From JACCTI01 sp051005695 (GTDB lineage: Bacteria; Verrucomicrobiota; Verrucomicrobiia; Chthoniobacterales; UBA10450), in NCBI GenBank assembly GCA_051005695.1, contig JBPCJC010000097.1, positions 1 to 32,650 on the forward strand: a DNA stretch of 32,650 bases. The letters are read 5' to 3'. Of this stretch, positions 8,043-16,157 are shown in pieces. A program made the position numbers and the translations under genes. The stretch's first letter is position 1. The number at the start of each line of letters is the position of its first letter. Below the pieces are notes generated by a model. It had not been told where the DNA came from and ran no database searches. It was given only the letters and a program-made list of their open reading frames with translations.

Positions 8043-8630
8043 CTACGAAGTAAACTTCCCGTAAACCGCGAGTAACGGGTAAAAACACTTGTTTTTGCTG
8101 TGGTAATCGCTCACGAAACCGTCCTTCGTGCGCAGCTCCACATGGCCGGCGCCACCACTGCCGTGACTATAAACAATCACCGCACCGACCGGTGCGGCGT
8201 ACGGGTCGCGGATCGGCAAACGCATGAAACCGTACGAGTGCACCAGTTCGTTGCCGGCGTCACAGGCGTAATTGGTTTTCGGATAGGAACTGACCGCACC
8301 GGCGGCGAGCAAAGCTTCTTTCACGTAACGCCAGCAGCGTGCTTTCGTATGCGCGCTGGAGCGTTCCTCGGCGATCGTCGCCGCGCGACACAACCGCGGA
8401 TCCATTCGCGGATCAACCTGCGCAAACGGGTGCATCACCAGGCGCCGATAATGGTGAATGATGCGCGCGGAAGTCACCTGGCCGGAAGAAGCCCGATAAT
8501 AAAAACGCTCGCGTCCGCGGACCAATCCATCCGCCTTCACCAGTGAAATGGAGAGCATCGCCACACCGAAAAATAGCAGGCTGGAAAGGAAAAAGCGCCG
8601 CGACACGCGTCTTTGTAGTGCACGCGCCAT
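8043..8630 (-). CDS. Membrane-anchored or secreted CHAP-like (NlpC/P60-type) cysteine hydrolase
   Basis: I place the start at the ATG at 8630 (MARALQRRVSRRFFLSSLLF), giving about 195 residues; an upstream extension to 8774 is Arg/Ser-rich and overlaps the divergent gene. An Arg-rich n-region and a hydrophobic stretch at about 14-32 form a signal or anchor. The C-terminal half contains a Cys within CWRYVKEALLAAG and later GAVIVYSHGSGGAGHVELRT, with a His at the position expected for CHAP/NlpC-P60 cysteine peptidases or amidases that cleave peptidoglycan peptides. Family assignment is from this Cys...GxVIVY...GHVEL pattern only. No strong Shine-Dalgarno sequence is visible. Confidence 0.68.
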   Translation of the reverse strand: MARALQRRVSRRFFLSSLLFFGVAMLSISLVKADGLVRGRERFYYRASSGQVTSARIIHHYRRLVMHPFAQVDPRMDPRLCRAATIAEERSSAHTKARCWRYVKEALLAAGAVSSYPKTNYACDAGNELVHSYGFMRLPIRDPYAAPVGAVIVYSHGSGGAGHVELRTKDGFVSDYHSKNKCFYPLLAVYGKFTS

Positions 8631-8707
8631 GCCATGTCCAAAGGCTTTTGCTCGCGCGCCGGAATTGATTCGCCGCGTCTTTCTGGCCTGACTGCTGATA
8701 TGGTGCG

Positions 8708-9166
8708 GTGATGACGACGGCCGCCCACGACCACTTGCGCGCCGCGGAAAAATTCTTCCACGACCACATTCCACTCACGCGTGCGATGGGCTTAAGGGTT
8801 ATCGCCGATGACGCGCACGGCTTCGCTCTTGAAGCTCCGGTGGCACTCAACCACAACCATCTCCAAACGGCGTTTGGCGGCAGCATCAACGCTGTGGCCA
8901 CTCTCGCCGGTTACGGTTTCCTCTGGCTGGAATTGCGCGATGAAAACGTGCACGTGGTCGTGGGCGAAAGCGCGATTCGTTTCCTGCAACCGGTGCGCGA
9001 AAAGATCCGCGCGGTTTGTTTGCCGGCGAACGCCGACGAGCTCTCCGCGTTTCGCCGCCGGCTGCGCGAGAAAGGAAAAGCGAAGATGAAATTGCAGGTG
9101 CGCGTGGAAGAAAACGGTATCACGGCCGCGCAATTCGATGGAACCTTTATCGCCCTGACCTCATGA
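8708..9166 (+). CDS. YiiD C-terminal-domain-like hotdog thioesterase
   Basis: The protein has 152 residues; GTG (8708) and ATG (8711) are adjacent candidate starts. It matches the putative thioesterase domain found at the C-terminus of E. coli YiiD. Recognisable parts are the helix HDHIPLTRAMGLRV, the strand GFALEAPVALNHNH and the hotdog helix TAFGGSINAVATLAGYGFLWLEL. The strands VVVGESAIRFLQPV and AQFDGTFIAL complete the fold. The stop overlaps the greB-like start by four bases, so the two genes are coupled. The substrate is unknown, probably an acyl-CoA. Confidence 0.82.
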   Translation: MMTTAAHDHLRAAEKFFHDHIPLTRAMGLRVIADDAHGFALEAPVALNHNHLQTAFGGSINAVATLAGYGFLWLELRDENVHVVVGESAIRFLQPVREKIRAVCLPANADELSAFRRRLREKGKAKMKLQVRVEENGITAAQFDGTFIALTS

Positions 9167-9675
9167 GCCGCGCCTTTGTTCGCGAATCCGATGATCGCCC
9201 GGAGTTGCCGATCGCCCGGCAAGTTTCCGCGCTCCCGCCGGGGGCAAAAAATTATCTCACGCCCGCGGGCGCGGTACGCCTGCGCGACGAACTTCGGCAA
9301 TTGGTTGAAATAAAACGCCCGGCACTCGTTAGGCCGGAGGCCGATCCGGAAACGAAACGGCAATTGCTCGCGCTCGATCAACAAATCCAGCAACTCGAAG
9401 AGAGCCTGCAGTCCGCCGAAGTCGTCCCGCCGCCTGCCGAAACCGACGTTGTCCGCTTCGGCGCGAGCGTGCGCGTGCGCCGTGAAAACGGCGATGAGGA
9501 CGACTACCGCATCGTCGGCGTGGATGAAATCGATCTCGAGCGCGGCTGGGTCAGCTGGGCTTCACCGATCGCGCGCGCGCTCCTCAATGCGCGGACTGGC
9601 CAGCGGGTGCGCTTCAAGTTTCCGTCGGGCGAAGAAGCGCTCGAGATCGTGAAGATCGAATACGAAAATCTGTAA
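9163..9675 (+). CDS. greB: GreA/GreB family transcript cleavage factor (GreB-like)
   Basis: The start is the ATG at 9163, which overlaps the preceding TGA (ATGA) and begins MSRAFVRESDD, typical of GreB-like proteins; longer in-frame starts run through the thioesterase gene. The product has 170 residues. KNYLTPAGAVRLRDELRQL opens the N-terminal coiled-coil hairpin, whose tip region (RPEADPETKRQ) carries acidic residues. The C-terminal FKBP-like domain has VRFGASVRVRRENGDEDDYRIVG and SPIARALLNARTGQRVRF. Gre factors enter the RNA polymerase secondary channel and stimulate cleavage of backtracked RNA. A CCTAACGA copy at 9326 encodes LVR beside the hairpin tip. Confidence 0.88.
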   Translation: MSRAFVRESDDRPELPIARQVSALPPGAKNYLTPAGAVRLRDELRQLVEIKRPALVRPEADPETKRQLLALDQQIQQLEESLQSAEVVPPPAETDVVRFGASVRVRRENGDEDDYRIVGVDEIDLERGWVSWASPIARALLNARTGQRVRFKFPSGEEALEIVKIEYENL

Positions 9676-9689
9676 GCGCGGTTTTTTGC

Positions 9690-10349
9690 CTAACGAGAGC
9701 TTCCGGAGGCGCGGGCTTCGATCTCCTGGAGATCCGGATCGTTCGCTTCGATCCATTTTTGGATTTCGTCCAGCTCCGCCGGTTTGACCGCGGTCGGCCG
9801 CCCGGTCGCGACCGGCAAGGCCTGGCGATGTTGCCAATGCCGGCCGTGGCGGCGGAGCGCGTAATACATCGTTTTCGCGGTGACCACGCCGACGCCGCTG
9901 CAGCGCATCGCGTTGTAAAACATCAGGTCGGCTGCTTCCCAGGAGCGCGCCTGTTTTTCGTAAGCGACATCGTGGAGCACAGAAGCGTTCCGATATTTTC
10001 CCTCAAAGGGGCCGCCGATCAGGCTCCAGAAAGCGCGCGGAATGGAAGCGCCGTTCACTCGCGAACCCGCCGGCGCGACCCAGACTTCGCCATACGGATC
10101 GGTGTAACGCAGCTCCTGCAGTAGGACCATATTGAGCCCGTCGTTTTCCCAGCGGGTTTCGATCGGGCCGCTGAAGTGGCCCCAGTTCGCGGCCTTCGCC
10201 TGCCGGGCATGTTTCGCTTCTCGATCGAGACGTGCGGCCGCACGTGCGCCTTCGCGCTCGAGACTTCGCCGGTGCCCGGCGCATCCGCCTAACGAAACCA
10301 GAATTAATCCCGCTACGATTGGACCGCTGAATTTCATCAGCGCGAACAT
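9690..10349 (-). CDS. DUF1353 domain lipoprotein
   Basis: The 219-residue protein starts with a lipoprotein signal (LILVSLGGC, lipid Cys at about 23), followed by an Arg/Ala-rich charged stretch. The DUF1353 core spans about 85-160: YGEVWVAPAGSRVNGASIPRAFWSLIGGPFEGKYRNASVLHDVAYE. DUF1353 is also found in phage and bacterial proteins of unknown role; the conserved His-Asp (LHDVAYE) suggests metal binding or hydrolysis, but this is inference. ATG at 10349 has AGGCGG just upstream. The lipobox leucine is encoded by a TTA inside a CCTAACGA copy (10288), and the stop TAG is inside another (9689). Confidence 0.8.
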   Translation of the reverse strand: MFALMKFSGPIVAGLILVSLGGCAGHRRSLEREGARAAARLDREAKHARQAKAANWGHFSGPIETRWENDGLNMVLLQELRYTDPYGEVWVAPAGSRVNGASIPRAFWSLIGGPFEGKYRNASVLHDVAYEKQARSWEAADLMFYNAMRCSGVGVVTAKTMYYALRRHGRHWQHRQALPVATGRPTAVKPAELDEIQKWIEANDPDLQEIEARASGSSR

Positions 10350-10392
10350 AACCGCCTGCGGTCAATTTTCGACCGCGCCGCGAATCGCCGGC

Positions 10393-10926
10393 CTACTTCG
10401 TCCAGGCGCGCCACTTCTTCCGCAGCGGCTTCACGTAATCGTCCACGTCCACTTTGCGCAGACGATCCACGCCATCGCTCACGCGATCACGAACCACATC
10501 CGCGGAATCTTCGTAACGGCGCTGGACGTTTTTGAGGAAAGGCCAGAGGAACGGCAGCGAGAGCACGCTCAGATCGACGTTCCCGAGCGGCGACTTTACT
10601 TTCACTTCGCGCTCTTCGGCTTCCGACGAATAACGAATCGCCAGCCCAATCGCCAGCCCGAGGGCGAGCGCCCCGAGCACAGTCGGGACCGGATTTTCGC
10701 GCATGAAAAATTCCGTGCGTTCACGCGCAGTGCTGGCGCGTTCCTTGGTTTGCCGCCAGGTGTCGCTCGCGACCGTGGAAACCTTCTCGGACATTTCCTG
10801 AAAACGCGCTGAGCCCGAGGAAATTGCTTCACCGGCGGGCTTCATTGAGCCCGCGACCGGATCATGTTTGGTAAAATCGTCGCCATTCGGATTGATCATA
10901 CCTCGGAATCGTAATTCGCCGGCCAT
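10393..10926 (-). CDS. DUF883 (ElaB/YqjD-like) membrane protein
   Basis: This 177-residue protein has a helical, charged N-terminal half (EKVSTVASDTWRQTKERAST) followed by the DUF883 signature: FFMRENPVPTVLGALALGL leads into one glycine/alanine-rich membrane helix (about 78-98). ElaB/YqjD-type proteins are inner-membrane proteins that bind ribosomes in stationary phase. Here there is also an extra C-terminal extension of about 80 residues with a proline-containing hydrophobic patch (LSLPFLWPFLKNV) and amphipathic Asp/Arg/Val segments, which the E. coli proteins lack. The ATG at 10926 is preceded by GGAGAGG at six bases. Confidence 0.75.
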   Translation of the reverse strand: MAGELRFRGMINPNGDDFTKHDPVAGSMKPAGEAISSGSARFQEMSEKVSTVASDTWRQTKERASTARERTEFFMRENPVPTVLGALALGLAIGLAIRYSSEAEEREVKVKSPLGNVDLSVLSLPFLWPFLKNVQRRYEDSADVVRDRVSDGVDRLRKVDVDDYVKPLRKKWRAWTK

Positions 10927-10983
10927 CTGCGCCTCTCCGATTTCCAGACGAAAGACGATCGCCCACGAGGAAGACCGGCCGGC

Positions 10984-11664
10984 TCAGACGGTCACGAACT
11001 CGTCGACCACCGCGAGAAACGGATCGATATCGAACGGCTTCGTCAGATAATTACGCGCGCCCGCGGTGAGCAGGCGTTCGATCTGGCTGGCGGTCGCATT
11101 CGCGCTTAGGACCACCACCGGGATCGTGGCCGTCGCCGGATTTTCCTGCAACCGCCGGAGCACGTCTGAGCCGTGCATGTCCGGCAAATTCAAATCGAGC
11201 AGAACCATTTTCGGCTGGCAGGTTTCGGCCAATTCGACCCCGGCCGCGCCCTGCGCCGCGTGGATTAATTTCAAGCCCGGCCGGTATTCGAGAATGCGTT
11301 CCACGAGGGTAAAATTAACCATATCGTCCTCGACGTAGAGGACGTCGCAACGCGGCGCGACGGCGGTTTCGCCCGCGCTGGCTTTTTGCGGCGCTCGGTC
11401 ACCCGGCTCCGCCAGTTCGCGTTCGATAATCCCGAGGAGATCGCGCGCGGAAGTTAGAATCTGATGAATGTCGTTGTCGCTTTGCTTGTTCGCCGGCTGG
11501 AGCGCGAGCAACTCCGCATAACCGATGATCGCGTTCAGCGGCGTGCGCAGTTTGTGATTCAAATCTGCACAGAACGCCCGGTGCTCGGAGAATTCCGCGC
11601 CGCTCGTGCTTGGCGAAAAAGCTTCCGGCGCCGTTTCCTCGTGGAGGTTGCTTACTGGTTTCAT
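10984..11664 (-). CDS. HisKA-REC fusion: dimerisation/phosphoacceptor domain joined to a receiver, without ATPase domain
   Basis: The protein has 226 residues. Residues about 27-85 contain a histidine-kinase DHp motif, LNHKLRTPLNAIIGYAELL, with phosphoacceptor-type His37. A short linker leads directly to a complete receiver domain: VLYVEDD (Glu112/Asp113/Asp114 acidic pocket), phosphorylated Asp157 (VLLDLNLPD), Ser187 (VVLSA) and Lys209 (YLTKP). There is no HATPase_c catalytic domain and no room for one. The ATG is 14 bases after the pilT-like stop, so the two genes are probably co-transcribed, suggesting a role in pilus control. It could be a phosphotransfer intermediate or a protein that dimerises through a relic DHp; the sequence cannot decide. 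Confidence 0.83.
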   Translation of the reverse strand: MKPVSNLHEETAPEAFSPSTSGAEFSEHRAFCADLNHKLRTPLNAIIGYAELLALQPANKQSDNDIHQILTSARDLLGIIERELAEPGDRAPQKASAGETAVAPRCDVLYVEDDMVNFTLVERILEYRPGLKLIHAAQGAAGVELAETCQPKMVLLDLNLPDMHGSDVLRRLQENPATATIPVVVLSANATASQIERLLTAGARNYLTKPFDIDPFLAVVDEFVTV

Positions 11665-11678
11665 AATTCAAATCCCAT

Positions 11679-12854
11679 CTAGTGGGCCGCCATCGCCATC
11701 GGCTCCGGCCGGTCCAGCCGCAATCCCGAGGGCTCCTCGTAAAGTTGGTCACGAAGCTTTTTCAACATGTCGAGGTCGCGGCGCATTTTGTTTTTGTGCG
11801 CGCAGAAAATAAGCGCGGTTTCGTCCGTGATCAGATCCTCCCGGAACGCTTCCAGCAGCGCCTGGTCAAAGCTGTGCCAGCCCATCGTCCCGCCGGCCTC
11901 GATGATTTCCTGGAAGGTGCGGTTCTCCGATTCTCCGTAGAGCAGCGATTCGCGCGTGCGCATGCTGCTGCCCAGGATCTCAGTCACGAGCAAACGCCCG
12001 CCGCCAACCTTCCCGACAAGCCGTTGGCTAACGACATATCGGATCGTGTCCGCGAGACGTTGCCGCAGCTGTTGCTCCTCCTCTTTCGCGAACATGCCGA
12101 GAATGCGGTTAATCGTCTGGCCGGCGCTGATCGTGTGCATCGTCGTGAAAACGATGTGGCCCGTTTCCGAGGCGGTCATCGCGATCTCCATCGTCGCGCG
12201 GTCGCGAATTTCACCGACCAGAATCGCTTTCGGCGCCTGCCGCAGAGCCGCCCGCAAACCGCTGGCGAAATCCGGAAAATCTTTCCCGAGTTCGCGCTGA
12301 TTGAAGAGCGCGCGCTTGTGCGGATGCAGAAACTCGATCGGATCTTCCAGAGTCAGAATGTGAATCTGCGAAGTCAGATTGAGCTCATTGAGCATCGCGG
12401 CGAGTGTCGTCGTCTTGCCGCTGCCGGTCGCACCGGTGACGAAGATGATCCCGTTTTTCTCCTTGATCATCTCCTTGAAAATCGGGGGCAATCCGAGCGC
12501 CTCGAGCGTGGGAATCACCGTTTGCAGCTTGCGCATGACAATCGCCTGCCGGCCGTTTTGTTTGAAAATGTTGACTCGGAAACGCGCGATCGTGCCGAGG
12601 GCGTAACTGCAATCGCACGAGCCCAGGCGCGACAGATCGTTGACCAAACGTTCGTCTCCCTGCATCAGGTGGCTCGAGACCATCTGGATTTGCTCGAGCG
12701 AAAGCACGCCGGTCGGCGTATCGATCGGGAATTCCTCGAGCGATCCGTGCTGCTCGACTACCGGCGGTTTGCCGACAGCAAAGAGCAAATCCGAGACGCC
12801 ATCGGCGCTCTGGATCATCGCGGTCAGCAGTGGATCAATGACTTTGGGGCTCAC
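11679..12854 (-). CDS. pilT: Type IV pilus retraction ATPase, PilT/PilU type
   Basis: The 391-residue protein (GTG at 12854; an in-frame TTG at 12881 would add nine residues) is a GspE/PilT secretion ATPase. It has the N-terminal PAS-like domain (MIQSADGVSDLLFAVGKPPV), Walker A GATGSGKTTT, the Asp box with LEDPIEF, Walker B/His boxes ILVGEIRDRATMEIA and ETGHIVFTTMHT. The C-terminus (FDQALLEAFREDLITDETAL) resembles PilU-type proteins, and the canonical PilT AIRNLIRE motif is not seen. Such hexamers depolymerise pilin and power twitching, adhesion and, in naturally competent bacteria, pulling of DNA. It is upstream of the HisKA-REC gene. No pilin or pilB gene is in the window. Confidence 0.9.
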   Translation of the reverse strand: MSPKVIDPLLTAMIQSADGVSDLLFAVGKPPVVEQHGSLEEFPIDTPTGVLSLEQIQMVSSHLMQGDERLVNDLSRLGSCDCSYALGTIARFRVNIFKQNGRQAIVMRKLQTVIPTLEALGLPPIFKEMIKEKNGIIFVTGATGSGKTTTLAAMLNELNLTSQIHILTLEDPIEFLHPHKRALFNQRELGKDFPDFASGLRAALRQAPKAILVGEIRDRATMEIAMTASETGHIVFTTMHTISAGQTINRILGMFAKEEEQQLRQRLADTIRYVVSQRLVGKVGGGRLLVTEILGSSMRTRESLLYGESENRTFQEIIEAGGTMGWHSFDQALLEAFREDLITDETALIFCAHKNKMRRDLDMLKKLRDQLYEEPSGLRLDRPEPMAMAAH

Positions 12855-12970
12855 GGAGAATGAATTACGAAGCCATAGCAATAGCCGGAAGCGTGCCGTC
12901 AGCCGCCGCCACCCTGGCGCACGAACAGGGGTATGAAGCGCGCCTCAACCCAAGACGATCCAAGAGTCCT

Positions 12971-13005
12971 TGTCATCCCGAGCCGCAACGACGGCGAGAG
13001 ACCTC
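12971..13005. repeat. Half-copy of a GTCATCC(C/T)GAG-type intergenic repeat
   Basis: TGTCATCCCGAGC at 12971 followed by GCGAGAGACCTC resembles the left half of the larger repeat at 23349-23471 (TGTCATCCTGAG ... CGAAGGATCTCG). It lies in the 213-base gap between hrpB and the pilT-like gene. No matching right arm is present, so it is probably a degraded copy. Confidence 0.45.
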
Positions 13006-13067
13006 ACAACGGCCGGCAAGAATTCCCCCAACCAAAACGCATCCGCCCGCCCCACGGCCTAACGAAT

Positions 13068-15605
13068 TTACCGCCACTCGTGCTTCGGATATTTCCGCTG
13101 CAATTCCTTCTTAATCTTCGGATACGCCTCCCGCCAGAAACCCTCCAGGTCGCTCGTGATCTGGATCGGCCGATGGTTCGGCGCCAGCACTTGCATCACC
13201 AGCGGCACCCGCCCGCGACCAGTCGTTAGGTTGCGCTCCACGCCGTAGAGATCCTGGATCCGGGCCGCCACCGTCGGCGGCGAATTCCGCTGGTAAGTAA
13301 TCTTCGCCTTCCGCTCGTTAGGCAAAGTGATCCGCTCCGGCACCAGTTGCTCGAGCAACTGTTGTTGCCGGCCATCCAGCCACGATTTCACCACGCCCAA
13401 AACCGGCCGATCCTTGATCTCCTTGTAGCTGAACGCATCGCGGCAAACTTCCTCAATCATCAAGCGCTTCTCCGCCTCGCCGATTGCCGGCAGCGACAAC
13501 TCCGGAAACCATTCGGCCGCGCAGTTCGCCCGCACGATCCATTGCTCGACCGTGTTGTCCCACTGTTTTAGCGGACAATTTCCCGCGATCACTTCCGCCG
13601 CGAGCAATCCTGCCGCTTCCGCCGCCGGCACCTCGGCCGCCTCAGCGCGCAAAACCAGATCGTGAAACATTTTCTGCCGGCGCGCGGTCACTCGTCGCAA
13701 CCCGGCATCGAACGCTACCTCCACGCGATCCGTAAACGCCTCCGGAAATAATTCGCGCAGCCAATTTTCCTCGATCGCGGTCGCCAAAGTGAGTAAGACC
13801 TGGCGCTCTTTATCGCCGCTTTCGATCTCGCGAATTTCCGACGCCACGAGCAGCGGCGCACGATGCACCACGCTCTCGCGCGCAAGCAATCCGCGGCGTC
13901 CGTGCACCAGCGCGCAACGCAAAGTTCCCTGGTCCACGCGGAGTGCCACCTGGTCCGGAAAACCGGCGAGCACGCAACGTTGAATCGCGCCCGCCGCGGC
14001 CGGCCGTTCTTCAACCCGCAATCCTTCGGCGCGCGCAATCGCGAGAAATTGTTCCCACAATTGGGCGGCTTCCCGCGCGGCCAGCGCGTTCACCGAAAGT
14101 TGCGCGCAACGCCGCGGATCGAAACTGTTTTTCTCCGCAAAACGAAACGCGCGCACCAGGATGAAAAGGTCGGAATCGTCTTCCGCGCCTAACAAGTCGT
14201 CGCGCTCTTCCCGCGCCTGTTTGCCTTCCGCGCGCCGCAACAAATTCCGTCCCTGCGTGACTGCCGCGATCAAAGCAATCGCACGCACACAATCGTGCTC
14301 GTCCGCCGCCAGCAGCATCCGCGCATATCGCGGATGGACTGGGAAAGCCAGCATCCGGCGCCCGAGCGCGGTGATGTTTCCATCCGCCGCGAGCGCGCCC
14401 AAATCGCCTAACAACTGCTCCGCCCGCGCCAGGGCCCGCGGCTCCGGCGGTTCCAGCCAGCGGAAATTTCCGATGTCATCCACCCCGCTCGCCTTCAGCG
14501 TCAGCGCCACTTCCGCGAGGTCGAGCCGCTTCACTTCCGGTACTTCCTGCGCCGCCCGCTCGAGATGTTCGCGCTCCGTCCACAAACGCAGGCAACGTCC
14601 CGGCGCGGTTCGTCCGGCGCGTCCCGCGCGTTGATCGGCCGAGGCGCGGCTGATTTTTTCCACCAGCAAAGTGTTGATCCCGCGCCGCGGATCGAAGCGC
14701 GCGATCCGCGCCAGCCCGCTGTCGATGACCACGCGCACGCCCTCGATCGTCAGCGAAGTTTCGGCGACGTTCGTGGCCACGATCACTTTGCGTTTTTCGT
14801 AACGCGCGAGGGCCGCGTCCTGTTCCGCTGGCGGCAATTCGCCATAGAGCGGCAGGACGACAAAACGATCGCTCACGCGCGACGCGCGCGCCGCCGCGAG
14901 CGTGCGCGTAATCTCATATTTTCCGGGCATGAAAATGAGCACGTCGCCGTCGCTCACGCTCGCCAATTCTTCGAGCTCATCCGCGGCCAAATCCCAGATC
15001 GGATAATCATCCGCACGCACCGGTTTCTCGAGATACTCGATCGCCACCGGATGTTGCCGGCCGGTCGAAGTGAGCAACGCGCAAGGCTCGAGAAATTTAT
15101 CGAGCACGCCGGTGTCGAGCGTGGCCGACATGACCACAATTTTCAGGTCGGACCGCGCCGCTTCCTGCAGGCGCAACGCGCGCGCCAGGGTGATGTCGCC
15201 GTAGAGATGACGCTCGTGAAATTCGTCGAAAAGAATCGCCGAAACCCCGCGCAGTTCCGGATCCCGAATCAATTGCCGGAGCAAGATTCCCTCGGTCACG
15301 AAGCGGATTCGCGTTCGTTTTGAAACCACATTCTCGAAGCGAATCTGATAACCGACTTCCTCGCCTAACGAGACCTTGCGCTCCTGAGCGACGCGGGCCG
15401 CGAGCATCCGCGCGGCGATCCGCCGCGGTTGCAGAATCACCACTTCGCCCGCGCCGAGCAGTTCGTGATCGAGCAGAATTTGCGGAACCTGGGTCGATTT
15501 TCCGGAGCCGGTCGGCGCCTGCAAAATCAGACGCGGCTGCGCGCGTAAAGCGGCAACAATCGCCGGTTCGAGTTCGAAAATCGGCAGCGCGCGCCGCGGA
15601 CTCAT
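13068..15605 (-). CDS. hrpB: DEAH/DExH-box ATP-dependent helicase HrpB
   Basis: This is a full-length 845-residue helicase. Motif I is LQAPTGSGKSTQVPQ (about 28-42), motif Ia LQPRRIAARMLA, motif II ILFDEFHERHL (DEFH, as in HrpB), motif III VVMSATLD, motif V IVATNVAETSLTIEGV and motif VI QRAGRAGRTAPG. The long C-terminal region includes the HrpB-specific C-terminal domain with LTTGRGRVPLVMQVLAPNHRPIQ and a terminal FWREAYPKIKKELQRKYPKHEW motif typical of HrpB. The cellular role of HrpB is poorly defined. The stop of the gene is two bases from a CCTAACGA motif, and three further copies are inside it (13223, 13315, 15364). The start overlaps the macrodomain gene stop by four bases. Confidence 0.95.
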   Translation of the reverse strand: MSPRRALPIFELEPAIVAALRAQPRLILQAPTGSGKSTQVPQILLDHELLGAGEVVILQPRRIAARMLAARVAQERKVSLGEEVGYQIRFENVVSKRTRIRFVTEGILLRQLIRDPELRGVSAILFDEFHERHLYGDITLARALRLQEAARSDLKIVVMSATLDTGVLDKFLEPCALLTSTGRQHPVAIEYLEKPVRADDYPIWDLAADELEELASVSDGDVLIFMPGKYEITRTLAAARASRVSDRFVVLPLYGELPPAEQDAALARYEKRKVIVATNVAETSLTIEGVRVVIDSGLARIARFDPRRGINTLLVEKISRASADQRAGRAGRTAPGRCLRLWTEREHLERAAQEVPEVKRLDLAEVALTLKASGVDDIGNFRWLEPPEPRALARAEQLLGDLGALAADGNITALGRRMLAFPVHPRYARMLLAADEHDCVRAIALIAAVTQGRNLLRRAEGKQAREERDDLLGAEDDSDLFILVRAFRFAEKNSFDPRRCAQLSVNALAAREAAQLWEQFLAIARAEGLRVEERPAAAGAIQRCVLAGFPDQVALRVDQGTLRCALVHGRRGLLARESVVHRAPLLVASEIREIESGDKERQVLLTLATAIEENWLRELFPEAFTDRVEVAFDAGLRRVTARRQKMFHDLVLRAEAAEVPAAEAAGLLAAEVIAGNCPLKQWDNTVEQWIVRANCAAEWFPELSLPAIGEAEKRLMIEEVCRDAFSYKEIKDRPVLGVVKSWLDGRQQQLLEQLVPERITLPNERKAKITYQRNSPPTVAARIQDLYGVERNLTTGRGRVPLVMQVLAPNHRPIQITSDLEGFWREAYPKIKKELQRKYPKHEWR

Positions 15606-16135
15606 GGCGACAACGCCCGCATCGCCGCGCGGTACGCAGCCATTATTTGCTCGTTCGTAACCACAAACGTCACGCGCTCGAGAGTCACGTCGGCGCGGAG
15701 AAAACGCGCCGTCACTTCGACCGCAATTTCGGCTGCTTCTTCAATCGGGTAGCCGTAGGCGCCGCAACTGATCGCCGGGAAGGCGATCGTCTTCAGTTGA
15801 TGTTTCACCGTCAAGCCTAACGAGTTCTGGTAAGAACGCGCGAGCACCTCCGCTTCCTCGCGTTCACCGCCCGACCAGACGGGCCCGACAGTGTGAATCA
15901 CATGCCGGGCCGGCAATTGATAACCCGCGGTCATCTTCGCTTCGCCAGGCGCGCAGCCGCCGAGCTTTCGACATTCCGCGAGCAACTCCGGACCCGCCGC
16001 GCGATGAATCGCGCCATCCACGCCGCCGCCGCCGAGCAGTGAAGTATTCGCGGCGTTGACGATCGCATCCACCGCCAGCCGCGTGATGTCGCCGCGGATG
16101 ACTTCCATCCGTGGCGGTGAAATTCCTTGCGCCAT
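15602..16135 (-). CDS. Macrodomain protein, MacroD/YmdB-type O-acetyl-ADP-ribose deacetylase
   Basis: From the ATG at 16135 the product has 177 residues (a TTG five codons upstream is possible). The macrodomain is complete: MEVIRGDITRLAVDAIVNAANTSLLGGGGVDGAIHRAAG contains the ADP-ribose-binding Asn and the GGGGVDGAIH loop of MacroD enzymes. HVIHTVGPVW and AFPAISCGAYGYPIEEAAEIA follow. Such enzymes hydrolyse O-acetyl-ADP-ribose and remove ADP-ribose from acidic residues or nucleic acid ends. It is translationally coupled to hrpB, which hints at a nucleic-acid-related role, though this is only context. A CCTAACGA copy at 15816 encodes SLG. Confidence 0.92.
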   Translation of the reverse strand: MAQGISPPRMEVIRGDITRLAVDAIVNAANTSLLGGGGVDGAIHRAAGPELLAECRKLGGCAPGEAKMTAGYQLPARHVIHTVGPVWSGGEREEAEVLARSYQNSLGLTVKHQLKTIAFPAISCGAYGYPIEEAAEIAVEVTARFLRADVTLERVTFVVTNEQIMAAYRAAMRALSP

Positions 16136-16157
16136 TGAAACGAAAACCAAGCAGTCG

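Noticed and set aside
11682..12863. 393-residue plus-strand frame opposite pilT
   Set aside because: His/Arg/Leu-rich antisense shadow of a well-supported ATPase gene; no motifs.
14565..15323. 252-residue plus-strand frame opposite hrpB
   Set aside because: Antisense to helicase motifs II-VI, which are clearly the true coding strand.
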